Below are positions 44,178 to 52,436 of a DNA stretch of 64,000 nucleotides, piece by piece. The translations under genes and the position numbers were made by a program. The stretch covers positions 100,054 to 164,053 of the forward strand of contig JBFLYK010000008.1 in NCBI GenBank assembly GCA_040756995.1, written 5' to 3'. The stretch is from BP-133 sp040756995 (GTDB taxonomy: Bacteria > Actinomycetota > Acidimicrobiia > IMCC26256 > BP-133). The notes beneath the pieces are model-generated. The model made no database searches and had not been told where the DNA came from. It saw only the letters and a list, made by a program, of their open reading frames with translations. Each line of letters opens with the position of its first letter. Positions within the stretch are counted from its first letter, which is position 1.

Positions 44178-45411
44178 GCAGGGTCTCCTTGGTGCGGTCG
44201 CGATCGCCGGTGGCGTCCCAGAGCAGGTTGCCGGCCGCCTTCAGGGCACCGGCGACGACCGACGGAGGCGATCCGGGGTGGTCGGAGAGGTACAGGCCGG
44301 CCGCCCCGGCCACGTGCGGAGAGGCCATCGAGGTGCCGCTGATCCGGTTGTAGGCGCCGCCCTTCCAGGTTGAGTCGATGCAGGCGCCCGGGGCGATGAG
44401 GTCGACTCCCGGGCCGTAGTTGGAGAAGTCGGCCAGGGTGTCGTCCCGGCCGTCCGGACACGTCGGCGGGGCGAGGCCGCCGGGCCGCCCGTCGTAATCG
44501 GCCAGGGCGGAGACGGTGATCACCTCCGGGAACGAGGCCGGCACCTCGCCCGCCACGTCGGCCGCCGAGTTGCCGGCGGCCACGGTGTAGGTCACGCCGG
44601 CCTCCACCGACCGGCAGATCGCCTGCCGCAACCCGCCGTCGTCGCAGTGGCCGGGGCCGCCCGGACCGGTGAGGCTCAGGTTGGCGACCTCGATGTCGGC
44701 GGCGTGGGCGGTGACCCAGTCGACGCCGCAGATCAGCGACGACCACGTGCCGCTGCCCCGGTCGTCGAGAACCCGTACGGCCCACAGCCGGGCGCCCGGG
44801 GCGACGCCCACCACGCCGTCGGCGTTGTCGAGCGCCGCCGCCGTGCCGGCCACGTGGGTGCCGTGCCCGTTCCCGTCCTCGTAGGTCGTGCCGGTCGAGC
44901 AGTTCACGCCCCCGACGACGTTGAGGTCGGGGTGCGTCGAATCGATCCCGGTGTCGATGACGGCGATGTCGACGTCGACCATGCCCGCCCCGTCGCCGGC
45001 CACCGTGCCGCTCAGCGGGCCATCGATACGGCGGACTCCCGTCGGCACGGACTGGGCCGTCGTCTGGACGCGCCGATCGGGGACGACCGTGCGCACCCTC
45101 GGGTCCTGAGCGAGGCGGGCGGCGCTCCCCGCCGAGCCCTCGAAGGAGAAACCGGGCAGCACCCGTTCGTAGACGTGCGGCGCCCGTCCGCCGTACTGGA
45201 CGGCCAGCTCCGGCGCCTCGTGCCGCGGGTCGTTCCCCGGCTCCAGGGTCACGATGTACGACCCGTCGATGACGCCGACCGAGGGGGTGGAACCCGAGGC
45301 GATCGAGGGCGGCGCGGTGAAGCCGAATGCGAGCACGCCGAAGACGACGCCGAGCTGGAAAACCGGACGGAAACGCAACGAGACCGCGGCGGGGCAACGG
45401 TCGACGGTCAC
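44125..45411 (-). CDS. Secreted subtilisin-like serine peptidase (S8)
   Basis: About 428 residues from GTG 45411, with AAAGGAG upstream. Signal peptide region is FQLGVVFGVLAFGFTAPPSIASG. An inhibitor I9-like propeptide (GSYIVTLEPGND) precedes the peptidase. The catalytic triad is complete: Asp in AVIDTGIDSTHPD, His in GNGHGTHVAGT, Ser in ISGTSMASPHVAG, with oxyanion Asn in VAAGNSAADV. It is likely extracellular. The 3' end overlaps the HDAC gene. Confidence 0.93.
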   Translation of the reverse strand: MTVDRCPAAVSLRFRPVFQLGVVFGVLAFGFTAPPSIASGSTPSVGVIDGSYIVTLEPGNDPRHEAPELAVQYGGRAPHVYERVLPGFSFEGSAGSAARLAQDPRVRTVVPDRRVQTTAQSVPTGVRRIDGPLSGTVAGDGAGMVDVDIAVIDTGIDSTHPDLNVVGGVNCSTGTTYEDGNGHGTHVAGTAAALDNADGVVGVAPGARLWAVRVLDDRGSGTWSSLICGVDWVTAHAADIEVANLSLTGPGGPGHCDDGGLRQAICRSVEAGVTYTVAAGNSAADVAGEVPASFPEVITVSALADYDGRPGGLAPPTCPDGRDDTLADFSNYGPGVDLIAPGACIDSTWKGGAYNRISGTSMASPHVAGAAGLYLSDHPGSPPSVVAGALKAAGNLLWDATGDRDRTKETLLNVDQLVGSPAPGRRLR

Positions 45412-45557
45412 CGGGGGGCTCCTTTCGCCGACTGGAACCCGTCGCACCTTTTGGCCCGAATCGAGTTCCGGCGAACCATTCGCCCCCCGATGCCCCGTTC
45501 CTGCCTGAGACAGCTCGAAAAACGTCAACCGGACGAAAGTGAAGGGCCCAGGATGCG

Positions 45558-45594
45558 TTCACGTCCCGTTAACAGTTGCGCAACAAACCAAAAC
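45558..45594 (+). promoter_or_regulatory. Candidate GlnR boxes upstream of GSII
   Basis: TTCAC (45558), TTAAC (45569), GCAAC (45580) and AAAAC (45590) lie 11, 11 and 10 bases apart. The known GlnR consensus in Streptomyces and mycobacteria is gTnAC, six bases, GaAAC, repeated. The match in spacing is better than in sequence. Together with a glnR-like gene in this window it makes nitrogen control of GSII plausible. Confidence 0.45.
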
Positions 45595-45651
45595 AAGCCG
45601 CTGCGATCCTGGGACTCCGACCTACCGACCTCCGACCGAAAGAAAGGGCGC

Positions 45652-46668
45652 ATGGCTTACAAGGCGGAGTACATCTGGATCGACGGGACCGAGCCCACGG
45701 CGAAGCTGCGGTCGAAGACAAAGATCGTCGCCGACGGAGCCGAGCCTGGAATCTGGGGGTTTGACGGCTCCTCCACCAATCAGGCGCCGGGCAAGGCGTC
45801 TGACTGCGTGCTCCAGCCTGTTTTCACCTGTCCGGACCCGATCCGCGGCGGGGACAGCGTCCTGGTGCTGTGCGAGGTCCTGCTCACGGACATGACGCCG
45901 CATCCCACCAACACCCGGGCCCGGCTGCGGCCGATTGCCGAGCAGTACGCCGGCCAGGAGCCGATTTTCGGCCTGGAGCAGGAGTACACGTTCTTCGACG
46001 GCGCCCGGCCCCTCGGCTTTCCCCAGGGCGGCTTCCCCGCTCCCCAGGGCGGCTACTACTGCGGCGTCGGCGCCGACGAGATCTTCGGCCGCCCGGTCGT
46101 CGAGAAGCACCTCGACAACTGCCTGGCCGCCGGCTTGTCGATCTCGGGCATCAACGCCGAGGTCATGCCCGGGCAGTGGGAGTTCCAGGTGGGGCCCCTG
46201 GGCCCGCTCGAGGTCGCCGACGAGCTGTGGGTGGCCCGCTGGCTCCTCTACCGCACGGCCGAGGACTTCGGCGTGTCGGCCACGCTCGACCCCAAGCCCG
46301 TCAAGGGTGACTGGAACGGCGCCGGCTGCCACACGAACTTCTCCACCAAGGACATGCGGGAGTCCTACGACGCCATCATCACCGCCTGCGACGCCCTGGC
46401 CGAAGACCCGATCAAGCACATCAAGGGCTACGGCTTCGGGATCGAGTACCGCCTGACCGGCCTCCATGAAACGGCGCCGTGGGACGAGTTCAGCTACGGC
46501 GTGTCCGACCGTGGCGCCTCCGTCCGCATCCCCTGGCAGGTCGCCGTCGACAAGAAGGGCTACATCGAGGACCGCCGGCCCAACGCCAACTGCGATCCCT
46601 ACGAGGTCACCCGCCTGATCGTCTCCACCTGCTGCGCCGCGCTGGACAAGGCCCACCTCGACGACTGA
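45652..46668 (+). CDS. glnII: Type II (eukaryotic-like) glutamine synthetase
   Basis: A 338-residue GSII from ATG 45652 with AAAGGG upstream; the length fits the GSII family rather than the roughly 470-residue GSI. Signature segments are YIWIDGTEPTAKLRSKT, GIWGFDGSSTNQAPGK, FGLEQEYTFFDG and WNGAGCHTNFSTKDMR, with active-site ASVRIPWQVAVDKKGYIEDR. It forms glutamine from glutamate, ammonia and ATP. It has no adenylylation site for GlnE. GSII occurs in Streptomyces, Frankia and rhizobia alongside GSI. Confidence 0.96.
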   Translation: MAYKAEYIWIDGTEPTAKLRSKTKIVADGAEPGIWGFDGSSTNQAPGKASDCVLQPVFTCPDPIRGGDSVLVLCEVLLTDMTPHPTNTRARLRPIAEQYAGQEPIFGLEQEYTFFDGARPLGFPQGGFPAPQGGYYCGVGADEIFGRPVVEKHLDNCLAAGLSISGINAEVMPGQWEFQVGPLGPLEVADELWVARWLLYRTAEDFGVSATLDPKPVKGDWNGAGCHTNFSTKDMRESYDAIITACDALAEDPIKHIKGYGFGIEYRLTGLHETAPWDEFSYGVSDRGASVRIPWQVAVDKKGYIEDRRPNANCDPYEVTRLIVSTCCAALDKAHLDD

Positions 46669-46698
46669 TCCACGACCCAGCAGCAAACGAAGTCCATT

Positions 46699-46728
46699 AG
46701 AAGGCCCCGGGAATCCCCGGGGCCTTCT
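46699..46728 (+). terminator. Rho-independent terminator after GSII
   Basis: A perfect 13-bp stem, AGAAGGCCCCGGG at 46699-46711 and complement at 46716-46728, with a 4-base loop. It lies 30 bases past glnII and just past the end of the convergent SRPBCC gene, so it can serve both strands. The T-run is short. Confidence 0.85.
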
Positions 46729-46732
46729 CGCG

Positions 46733-47248
46733 TCACGAACTGCGCTCGGCAGCCGCCTTCAGTTCCTGCAGGGTCATCCGGATACTCCGATCAACTTCGG
46801 CCACGACGTCGGTTGTCCCCGTCACGGCCCGCACTAGCGGGGCGAATTGCAGGAGCGGCGACGTCCGCAGGTCGCGCCAACTCTCGGTCACGGTCGTGGA
46901 GCACCCGTCGTCCGACGGCTCGAGACGGTAGTGCCAGTAGCCGGTGGAGAACCCGAAGAAGCACGCGGTCCAGGCGATCTCCCGCTCCGGCACCGAGGCG
47001 ACGACCGTGCACCGCGTGTTCCAGCGGTGCCAGCGGTTGCGGTTCCGACCGGTGAAGCGGACGCCAGCCTCCGGGGCGGCGCCGAGCCCGCCCATCCGGG
47101 CACCGGCGGAATGCGGGCTCCATTCCGCCATCCGCGTCAGGTCGGAGATCATCGCCCACACCGTCTGCGGCGGGGCGGCGATGACGATCGTGTGGTCGAG
47201 AGCCCGTGTCTCCGTCACGGCGGCCCAAGATACTTCATAATGAGGCAT
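46733..47248 (-). CDS. SRPBCC/polyketide cyclase-like family protein
   Basis: A 171-residue START-like fold protein. The N-terminal strand and helix are DHTIVIAAPPQTVWAMISDL, then MAEWSPHSAGAR. The C-terminal helix is DRSIRMTLQELKAAAE. The pocket binds a hydrophobic ligand in this family, but the ligand here is unknown. ATG 47248 is used; GTG 47218 is possible and would leave a family-typical start. Confidence 0.8.
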   Translation of the reverse strand: MPHYEVSWAAVTETRALDHTIVIAAPPQTVWAMISDLTRMAEWSPHSAGARMGGLGAAPEAGVRFTGRNRNRWHRWNTRCTVVASVPEREIAWTACFFGFSTGYWHYRLEPSDDGCSTTVTESWRDLRTSPLLQFAPLVRAVTGTTDVVAEVDRSIRMTLQELKAAAERSS

Positions 47249-47268
47249 TACGGAAGCAAGGGTGCCGG

Positions 47269-48726
47269 CTAGTGGAGCCAGTCGGCGTAGTGGCGGCGTT
47301 GCGTGTGATCGACTGGGTCCAGGTTCCGAAGGCCCGTGCCGTCACTGTTCACGATCCTGAGACCCTGGCAGCCGGAGAAGAGGACCACTTCTTCATCGGG
47401 TGACCACGCCGGAGAGCCGAGATTGCCCCCGCAGCCCGTCCCGGCCGGCTTGTCGTTGTCCCGAGCGATGGTCCGCTCCTTGAGGTCGCTCAGATCCAGG
47501 ATCACGAGCCGACCGTCACCGGGGTACTGGTGGTAGACGAGCATCCGCCGGCCGTCGGCGCTCCACGTCGGCCAGTGGTAGGCGTCGTAGTGGAAGTCGG
47601 CCGGAGCGAACGTGATCTGCGTGAGGCCGGAGCCGTCGCGGTTGACCGTGTAGATGTTGTAGTCGTCGCGGTCGCTGCTTGCCGCGCCCTGGCGGGAGAA
47701 CGCGATCCTGGTGCCGTCGGGTGACCAGGCCGGCATCAGGTCCCGGTCCAGGTACGGGAGCGGCGTCCCGAAGGTCACGTCCTGCAGGACTCCTGTCCGG
47801 AGGTCGAGGATGGAGATCCCGACGCGCCACTGGTAGCTCGGCCCGGGTGCCTGGTCGTAGCCGGCGCTGATGGCGAGGAAGCGGCCATCGGGCGACCAGG
47901 CCGGGTCGCTCATGCTCTGCGGACCGCCGGAGTAGGCCTTGCGGAGGTTTCGCCCGTCCGGATCCATGAGCCACACCTGGTCGGTGGAGAGGTCGTCGGT
48001 CCGGCCACGAATGAAGGCGATCGTCCGCCCATCGGGGGAGACCGCCGGATCCTTGTCCTGGCCCGGACCCCGGGTGAGCTGCTCTTCGTTCCCGCCGTCG
48101 AGGTCGCTGGCGAAGAGGTCCATGTCGTAGGGCGGTTCCTGCTGGACCTGCCGGGTGTAGACGATCCGCGGTTGCGGCTGCCCACCGCCCGGATGCGGGC
48201 GCTCGGTGGTCGTCGTCGTCGCCGGCGGCGCCGTGGACGACGGGGTATCTGGCCGGGTCCGGATGGTGACGGTCGTCGTCGGTCCGTGTCCCCGCGTCGT
48301 ACTGGTGGACGAGGATCCGGGCGGCACCGTTGTAGTGGGCGCCTCCGGATCCCAGGCCGTCGTGGTGGTCGTGTCCGGTGGCCGGACCGCCACCTCGAAG
48401 GAGACCTCCCCGCTCGACGTCGTGGTGGGTCGGCCAGCCTTCGCCGTCGATGACGTCGCTCCCTGGCCCACCGTCACGGCGACGGAGGCCCCGACGCCCC
48501 GGGGGGCTTCCTCCCAACCCGCAGGGAGGCTGAGCTGCGCAGCCCCGGGAACATTCGGCGCCGACCCGGTCGTGGCGGCGACCACCTCGTCATCACCGGA
48601 AGGGCGCGACACGAACACGATCCCGGACCCCAGCACGACGACAGCCACCGCCGCCACGATCCGAGTCCGAATACGCAATGCCGACCTCCCGCTGGTCTCT
48701 TCGGGATTCGGCGAAACGAGGACCAT
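47269..48726 (-). CDS. Membrane-anchored TolB-like PD40 beta-propeller protein
   Basis: A 485-residue protein with one N-terminal membrane helix (IVAAVAVVVLGSGIVFVS) and a roughly 100-residue Thr/Pro/Ser linker (TTTTTAWDPEAPTTTVPPG). The C-terminal propeller has PD40 motifs: DPAVSPDGRTIAFIRG, DPAWSPDGRFLAISAG, MPAWSPDGTRIAFSRQG, PTWSADGRRMLVYHQ and SPAWSPDEEVVLFSG. The domain faces outside the cell. Function is unknown. Confidence 0.88.
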   Translation of the reverse strand: MVLVSPNPEETSGRSALRIRTRIVAAVAVVVLGSGIVFVSRPSGDDEVVAATTGSAPNVPGAAQLSLPAGWEEAPRGVGASVAVTVGQGATSSTAKAGRPTTTSSGEVSFEVAVRPPDTTTTTAWDPEAPTTTVPPGSSSTSTTRGHGPTTTVTIRTRPDTPSSTAPPATTTTTERPHPGGGQPQPRIVYTRQVQQEPPYDMDLFASDLDGGNEEQLTRGPGQDKDPAVSPDGRTIAFIRGRTDDLSTDQVWLMDPDGRNLRKAYSGGPQSMSDPAWSPDGRFLAISAGYDQAPGPSYQWRVGISILDLRTGVLQDVTFGTPLPYLDRDLMPAWSPDGTRIAFSRQGAASSDRDDYNIYTVNRDGSGLTQITFAPADFHYDAYHWPTWSADGRRMLVYHQYPGDGRLVILDLSDLKERTIARDNDKPAGTGCGGNLGSPAWSPDEEVVLFSGCQGLRIVNSDGTGLRNLDPVDHTQRRHYADWLH

Positions 48727-49083
48727 CCCCTCGGCAATGGGATGAACGGCGTCTTCCGGTCATTGGTGCACCACCGCCATTCCTCGGCGCCCATGAGACG
48801 AGCGCCGAAGAATGTGGCTACTGATGTCAGCTGCCGGCTCGCCGCTGATCGTCTGGGCGGCGACTGTGTTGACGAGCTGACCGAGGCTCTCAAGGGTCAG
48901 CGATACAGGATCTGACTCGGACGACAGACCCGGGCAGTGCACCTCGGGCAGGCCGTACAGGTCGTGCAAGCCGACGGTTTTGGCGCTTCATGTCGCACCT
49001 CCTGGTCGGGAGAGGCGATCCTCCCTGCGAGGTGTGACAAGAAGCGCTGGACAATTGTTGACTTTCCCGGCAATTCAGCTGCC
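48727..49083. other. Region without a supported gene
   Basis: This 357-base stretch lies upstream of the TolB-like gene and before the att-side hairpin. A 69-residue minus-strand reading frame (48760-48969, TTG start, LHDLYGLPEVHCPGLSSES) has no ribosome site and I do not accept it. I see no RNA gene or clear promoter here. Confidence 0.4.
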
Positions 49084-49093
49084 GGGTCGGTCT

Positions 49094-49130
49094 TGGCCGC
49101 CCGGGCGGGAAGATCGCACCCGGGCGGCCA
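49094..49130 (-). terminator. Hairpin beside attL, probably the original glnA terminator
   Basis: A perfect 12-bp stem, TGGCCGCCCGGG at 49094-49105 and complement at 49119-49130, with a 13-base loop. It begins 7 bases beyond the left copy of the glnA 3' end. Before integration it would have followed glnA immediately; it is now 9.6 kb away from it. Confidence 0.7.
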
Positions 49131-49136
49131 GTCCGT

Positions 49137-49163
49137 TTAGATGTCGTAGTAGAGGTAGAACTC
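49137..49163. repeat. attL core: 27-bp copy of the glnA 3' end
   Basis: Exact 27-base match to 58694-58720, starting TTAGATGTCGTAG and ending GGTAGAACTC. On the minus strand it encodes EFYLYYDI and the stop of glnA. The bases on both sides differ between the copies, so the direct repeat is exactly 27 bases, as expected from site-specific integration. Confidence 0.93.
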
Positions 49164-49277
49164 TTTTCCCCGTACCGGCCAGTGACAGCCCGTTCGGAAA
49201 AAGCCCCCTGATCTGGGGTTTTGCCCGACGACGAGACACCGTCGTCTCGTCGGATACCGTCCGGTTATCACGCGTCT

Positions 49278-49295
49278 GTGACCACGGCGTGACCA
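49278..49295 (+). repeat. Left arm-type sites: GTGACCA twice, 11 bp apart
   Basis: GTGACCA at 49278-49284 and 49289-49295. The same heptamer, with the same 11-base offset and orientation, occurs at 58625-58642 next to the other end of the element. Tyrosine integrases of the lambda type bind such arm sites with their N-terminal domain. Confidence 0.65.
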
Positions 49296-49306
49296 CGGGC
49301 CCCCGC

Positions 49307-49507
49307 GTGCTCGCGATAGTTCTCGCTTCGCGTACCATCCCAAGCATCGACCGCCGCGAGTACAGCCGCCGCGCCGTCGCCACGTTCCGTCGGCAGCATC
49401 GTGGGCAGGAACCACCCCGCCACGGCCTGTCCGGCTATCAGAACTACGGCTGTCGCTGTGAGGTGTGCAGGGAAGCGAACCGGAAGCGGAACCGATCCGA
49501 CCCCTGA
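49307..49507 (+). CDS. Small Cys-containing phage-type protein
   Basis: About 66 residues, from GTG 49307 (GTG 49289 also possible, no clear ribosome site). The C-terminus RHGLSGYQNYGCRCEVCREA followed by basic residues resembles short proteins common in actinophages with GYxxYGCRCxxCxxA. It may bind zinc or DNA. It is the only plus-strand gene at the left end of the element. Confidence 0.45.
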   Translation: MLAIVLASRTIPSIDRREYSRRAVATFRRQHRGQEPPRHGLSGYQNYGCRCEVCREANRKRNRSDP

Positions 49508-49532
49508 CCATACGGGGCGGGTGTGACGACGC

Positions 49533-49712
49533 TCAGGTGTGCCGGTCGCCGATTTCGGCTCTGAATTCGCGGAGGCTGTGGGCGAATTCGGTGGCGGCTT
49601 CGGCTTTGTTGGCGGTGTCGGCCGTGAGTTCTTCGAGGAGCGGCCGGATCTCGTTGAGGGTGCCGCGGAGCCGTTCGAGTTCGCTGCGGAGGGGGTCGGG
49701 CCGGGTTGTCAC
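49533..49712 (-). CDS. 59-residue coiled-coil protein
   Basis: Starts at GTG 49712, whose TGA partner is the stop of the upstream gene (GTGA overlap), and ends at TGA 49533. The sequence is nearly all helix (LRSELERLRGTLNEIRPLLE, then AEAATEFAHSLREFRAE). The coupling to the next small coiled-coil gene supports its reality. Function unknown; small structural or chaperone-like phage proteins are common near tail genes. Confidence 0.65.
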   Translation of the reverse strand: MTTRPDPLRSELERLRGTLNEIRPLLEELTADTANKAEAATEFAHSLREFRAEIGDRHT

Positions 49713-49936
49713 GTCGGTACCTCCGGCGGCGGGGTCGGGATGTTGCTGCGCAGGGTGTCGATGACGCTGCTCATGTGGGTGATGAATCGTTCGCTGGCGT
49801 CTTCGAGGAGTCTGACCCGCTCGCGGAGGCGGGCGTTGTCGGCTCGGAGGGCGGCGATCTGGGCTTCGAGTTCGGCTACGGCGGCGGCGTGCACTTCGCT
49901 GTCCGGCGATGCGTCAGGGTGCATGTGGTCGGTCAT
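49709..49936 (-). CDS. 75-residue coiled-coil protein
   Basis: Starts at ATG 49936. It has a strong heptad pattern (AAVAELEAQIAALRADNARL, RERVRLLEDASERF) and a Pro-rich tail. Its stop overlaps the GTG start of the next gene. It lies directly downstream of the tail-like gene in the same direction. Function unknown. Confidence 0.65.
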   Translation of the reverse strand: MTDHMHPDASPDSEVHAAAVAELEAQIAALRADNARLRERVRLLEDASERFITHMSSVIDTLRSNIPTPPPEVPT

Positions 49937-49978
49937 GGTTCAGCATGCCGCGGACAGCGGCCCGGCCGCCACGAGGGA

Positions 49979-51964
49979 TCAGAAAGCGACCCTGGTGGTT
50001 ACCCCCGCCTCCGAGTGTCCGGGCACGCCGAGAAGCCAGTAGGTCTGCGTCTCGGCCGGTGACAGGTCCCAGGTCGTGACCCATTCGACGGCGGTGACTT
50101 CGTGGGTGATCCCTTCGATGTGGACCTGCTGCTCGATCGGTGGCCCCAGGTTCTGCGGTCGCCGTTTCACGGTGACCCGGTCGACCAGCTCGCGGCCCAA
50201 CGCATGGGGGAAGTGGCTGGTTTCGTTGCCGGCTGACGGTTCCAACCTGACGCCGGTGGCGCGGCGGAACGGGTCTTTGTAGCGGGACACGATCCAGCTC
50301 GCCAGATCCCTCGAGGTGCTGTCGTTCTGGTGGAGCAGGCCGGACAGCACCAGGGTTCGACGCAGATAGCGGCTCTGCGAGGTGGTGTCCCGCACGATCT
50401 GGACCGTCCCGTTGGATCGGGACACCTGCGCCTCGTTGTAGATCGTGCGGTCCGAGTCGTCGTATGACAGATCGCCGTACTCAAGTTCCGAGCCGTCGTC
50501 GCCGAACGTGGCCTGCGACGTCGTGTACGGCGCCCTCAGGAGGTTGTCGCGGGCGATGAAGCGGATCTTGCCGTCGGTGGTGACGAACAGGCGGCCCTGT
50601 TCCGTCTCGGCGATGCGTTGCAGGGCCTCGAGGGCGGTGCCGCCGAGTTCGGCTGATTGGAGAACCGCCACGCCGGTGTCGATCTGCCGATCGGCGGCCG
50701 GCCAGCCGATGGCGTCCAAGATGCGGTTGATGCGGGCCCCTGAGGTGTCGCCCCGCCAGGCCGTGATCGCCGCGTCGCGGTGCGCCGTGATGCGGGCCGC
50801 CGACAGGGCGTGGGTGTAGAGAGCGAATTCGTCGACGGTCATCTGCCCCCCGGACAGGATGTAGGGGGGATAGTCGACCGCACCGACAGCGGCGAGCCAC
50901 TTGTCGGATGAGGCCATCGACCCGGTGAACGTCACCGGGGTGGCGGCCCGGTCGACACTGTCGATGTAGATCTTGATCGCCGATCCGGCTTCGGCGACGA
51001 GCGCCACATGGTGGGTTTGCTGATCCCGATAGTCGAACCCGGCCGTCCAGGCGCTGTAGTTCCCGCCGGCGTTGTTGGCGGCCGTCACGTCGAACCCGCC
51101 GCTGGTGTTGAGCATGATCTGCAACCCGGAGAAGAACCCGCCGAGGCTCGACACGACCGCCAACATCGAATTGGGTGCGGCGAGACTGGCCGACTCGTAT
51201 CTGAACAGCAGCTCCATCGTCGCCGCGGTGGTGAACGGAAACGACCCTTCGGGGAACACACCTTGGAGTCCGTCGTTGACGGTGGGGAACTTGACGGCGC
51301 TGTCCGGTTCGTTGATCGCCAGCGACGGCACCCCGAACGTCGGCGACCCGACCTTCGACAGGTTGCGGAGCCCGGCGACATGTTCGGTCGCCACCCCCGA
51401 CGCCACCGGGTCACCTAGGCGCCACCACAACGCCGGGCTGTCCACCGCCACCTCGAAGTAGGGTCCGTTGACCAGCGAGGCGTGGGGGACGGCGCTGATC
51501 CCGGCCAGTTCGGCGGCCTCGTCGCCACGGAGGTCGCCGGATTCACACAGCGCTACCGCGACCCGCTCGATGGCTGCCCAATGGTGGGCCGCGACCCGGG
51601 CGGCGAGATCCCATAGCCCCACCCTCACCACTTCGCGCCACGCCGGCGGAAGGTCGAGTAGCTGCCGTTCGAACTTGGCCATGTCGGTGGAACAGGCCGG
51701 GTCGCGGATGGCGTCGGGAACGGGCAGGCCGGCCCCGGCAGCGAAATGCTCGGTGGCGGCATTCCCGGCGAGTTTCGTCAAGGCGAACCCCACGAAACTC
51801 GTCATCTGGCCCGGGCGGACCCTCGTCTGACCCAGGGTTTCCGCGGCTACCCCCCGAGGGTCGATCACGACCCGGTCCACGGCGGTGCCGGTCAGCACAT
51901 CGGCGATGACGTGGCCCGCTTCGTGGATCGCGACCATGCAGCGCTGCACATCAGGGATCACCAC
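49979..51964 (-). CDS. Chimeric phage tail-like protein with N-terminal HExxH domain and LamG domain
   Basis: A 661-residue protein from GTG 51964 with AAGGAG upstream. Residues 1-140 contain HEAGHVIADVLTG, the zinc-protease motif as in M41/FtsH-like peptidases, and a helical domain. Residues about 160-400 look like a LamG/concanavalin lectin domain (ALWWRLGDPVASGVATEHVA, THHVALVAEAGSAIKIYI). Residues 410-661 resemble the C-terminal part of actinophage minor tail proteins (RINRILDAIGWPAADRQI, RIAETEQGRLFVTTDGKIRF). The joined architecture is unusual. It may be a host-binding tail component; peptidase activity is unproven. Confidence 0.7.
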   Translation of the reverse strand: MVIPDVQRCMVAIHEAGHVIADVLTGTAVDRVVIDPRGVAAETLGQTRVRPGQMTSFVGFALTKLAGNAATEHFAAGAGLPVPDAIRDPACSTDMAKFERQLLDLPPAWREVVRVGLWDLAARVAAHHWAAIERVAVALCESGDLRGDEAAELAGISAVPHASLVNGPYFEVAVDSPALWWRLGDPVASGVATEHVAGLRNLSKVGSPTFGVPSLAINEPDSAVKFPTVNDGLQGVFPEGSFPFTTAATMELLFRYESASLAAPNSMLAVVSSLGGFFSGLQIMLNTSGGFDVTAANNAGGNYSAWTAGFDYRDQQTHHVALVAEAGSAIKIYIDSVDRAATPVTFTGSMASSDKWLAAVGAVDYPPYILSGGQMTVDEFALYTHALSAARITAHRDAAITAWRGDTSGARINRILDAIGWPAADRQIDTGVAVLQSAELGGTALEALQRIAETEQGRLFVTTDGKIRFIARDNLLRAPYTTSQATFGDDGSELEYGDLSYDDSDRTIYNEAQVSRSNGTVQIVRDTTSQSRYLRRTLVLSGLLHQNDSTSRDLASWIVSRYKDPFRRATGVRLEPSAGNETSHFPHALGRELVDRVTVKRRPQNLGPPIEQQVHIEGITHEVTAVEWVTTWDLSPAETQTYWLLGVPGHSEAGVTTRVAF

Positions 51965-52134
51965 ACCAGACTCCTTGTCAGTCGAAAATGCCCCCGCCCG
52001 CCGCGGGTCGTCCTTGCCGGAAAGCGCTCGAGGACACCCTTAAGACCCCCGGCCGCGGCCGGCGAAAGGAAAACGGGTCGTAGCGGCGGGCGGGGAACCA
52101 TCAGCGGCCGGCGGCTTTCCGCTCGGCGAAGTTC

Positions 52135-52428
52135 CTATGAGCGCTGGCCGGCCAGCGCTCGGAAATGACGGAAGTTACGCGTTGTTGCAAGAGTTATCCG
52201 AACGGATCGAAAATGGGAATTCGCGGATGCGCTTCTAGAAGCCTGTTGCAGCAGCCGTTCCGCTTCGGCGAACAGCCGGGCCCGTTCCCGCTTCAACCTC
52301 TCAATTTCGGAACGGGCGGCGTCGGCTGCGATCTCCCGGCTCAACACCACCGACTGTTCCCGAAGCCGTGCCTGCTGGCGGCCCCGGTCCCCCCACGGAT
52401 CCGGCTCACCCCGGTAGTAGTTCGCCAT
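52135..52428 (-). CDS. 97-residue coiled-coil element protein
   Basis: Starts at ATG 52428 with AGGAGGAG upstream. A 20-residue N-terminus (MANYYRGEPDPWGDRGRQQA) is followed by a long helix (REIAADAARSEIERLKRERA) and a short basic tail. Similar small proteins occur near portal genes in actinophages. Function unknown. Confidence 0.65.
   Translation of the reverse strand: MANYYRGEPDPWGDRGRQQARLREQSVVLSREIAADAARSEIERLKRERARLFAEAERLLQQASRSASANSHFRSVRITLATTRNFRHFRALAGQRS
52139..52160. repeat. Perfect 22-bp palindrome at a gene end
   Basis: GAGCGCTGGCC followed by its exact complement, overlapping the last codons of the 52135-52428 gene. It lies upstream of the tail-like gene and may terminate transcription or bind a protein. 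Confidence 0.5.
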
Positions 52429-52436
52429 CTCTCCTC

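Noticed and set aside
48760..48969. 69-residue frame between TolB-like gene and attL
   Set aside because: TTG start, no ribosome site and no recognisable motif.
49137..49511. 124-residue frame ending EFYLYYDI
   Set aside because: Only the last codons match glnA; the rest is antisense to the plus-strand small gene. It is the attL copy of the glnA end, not a gene.
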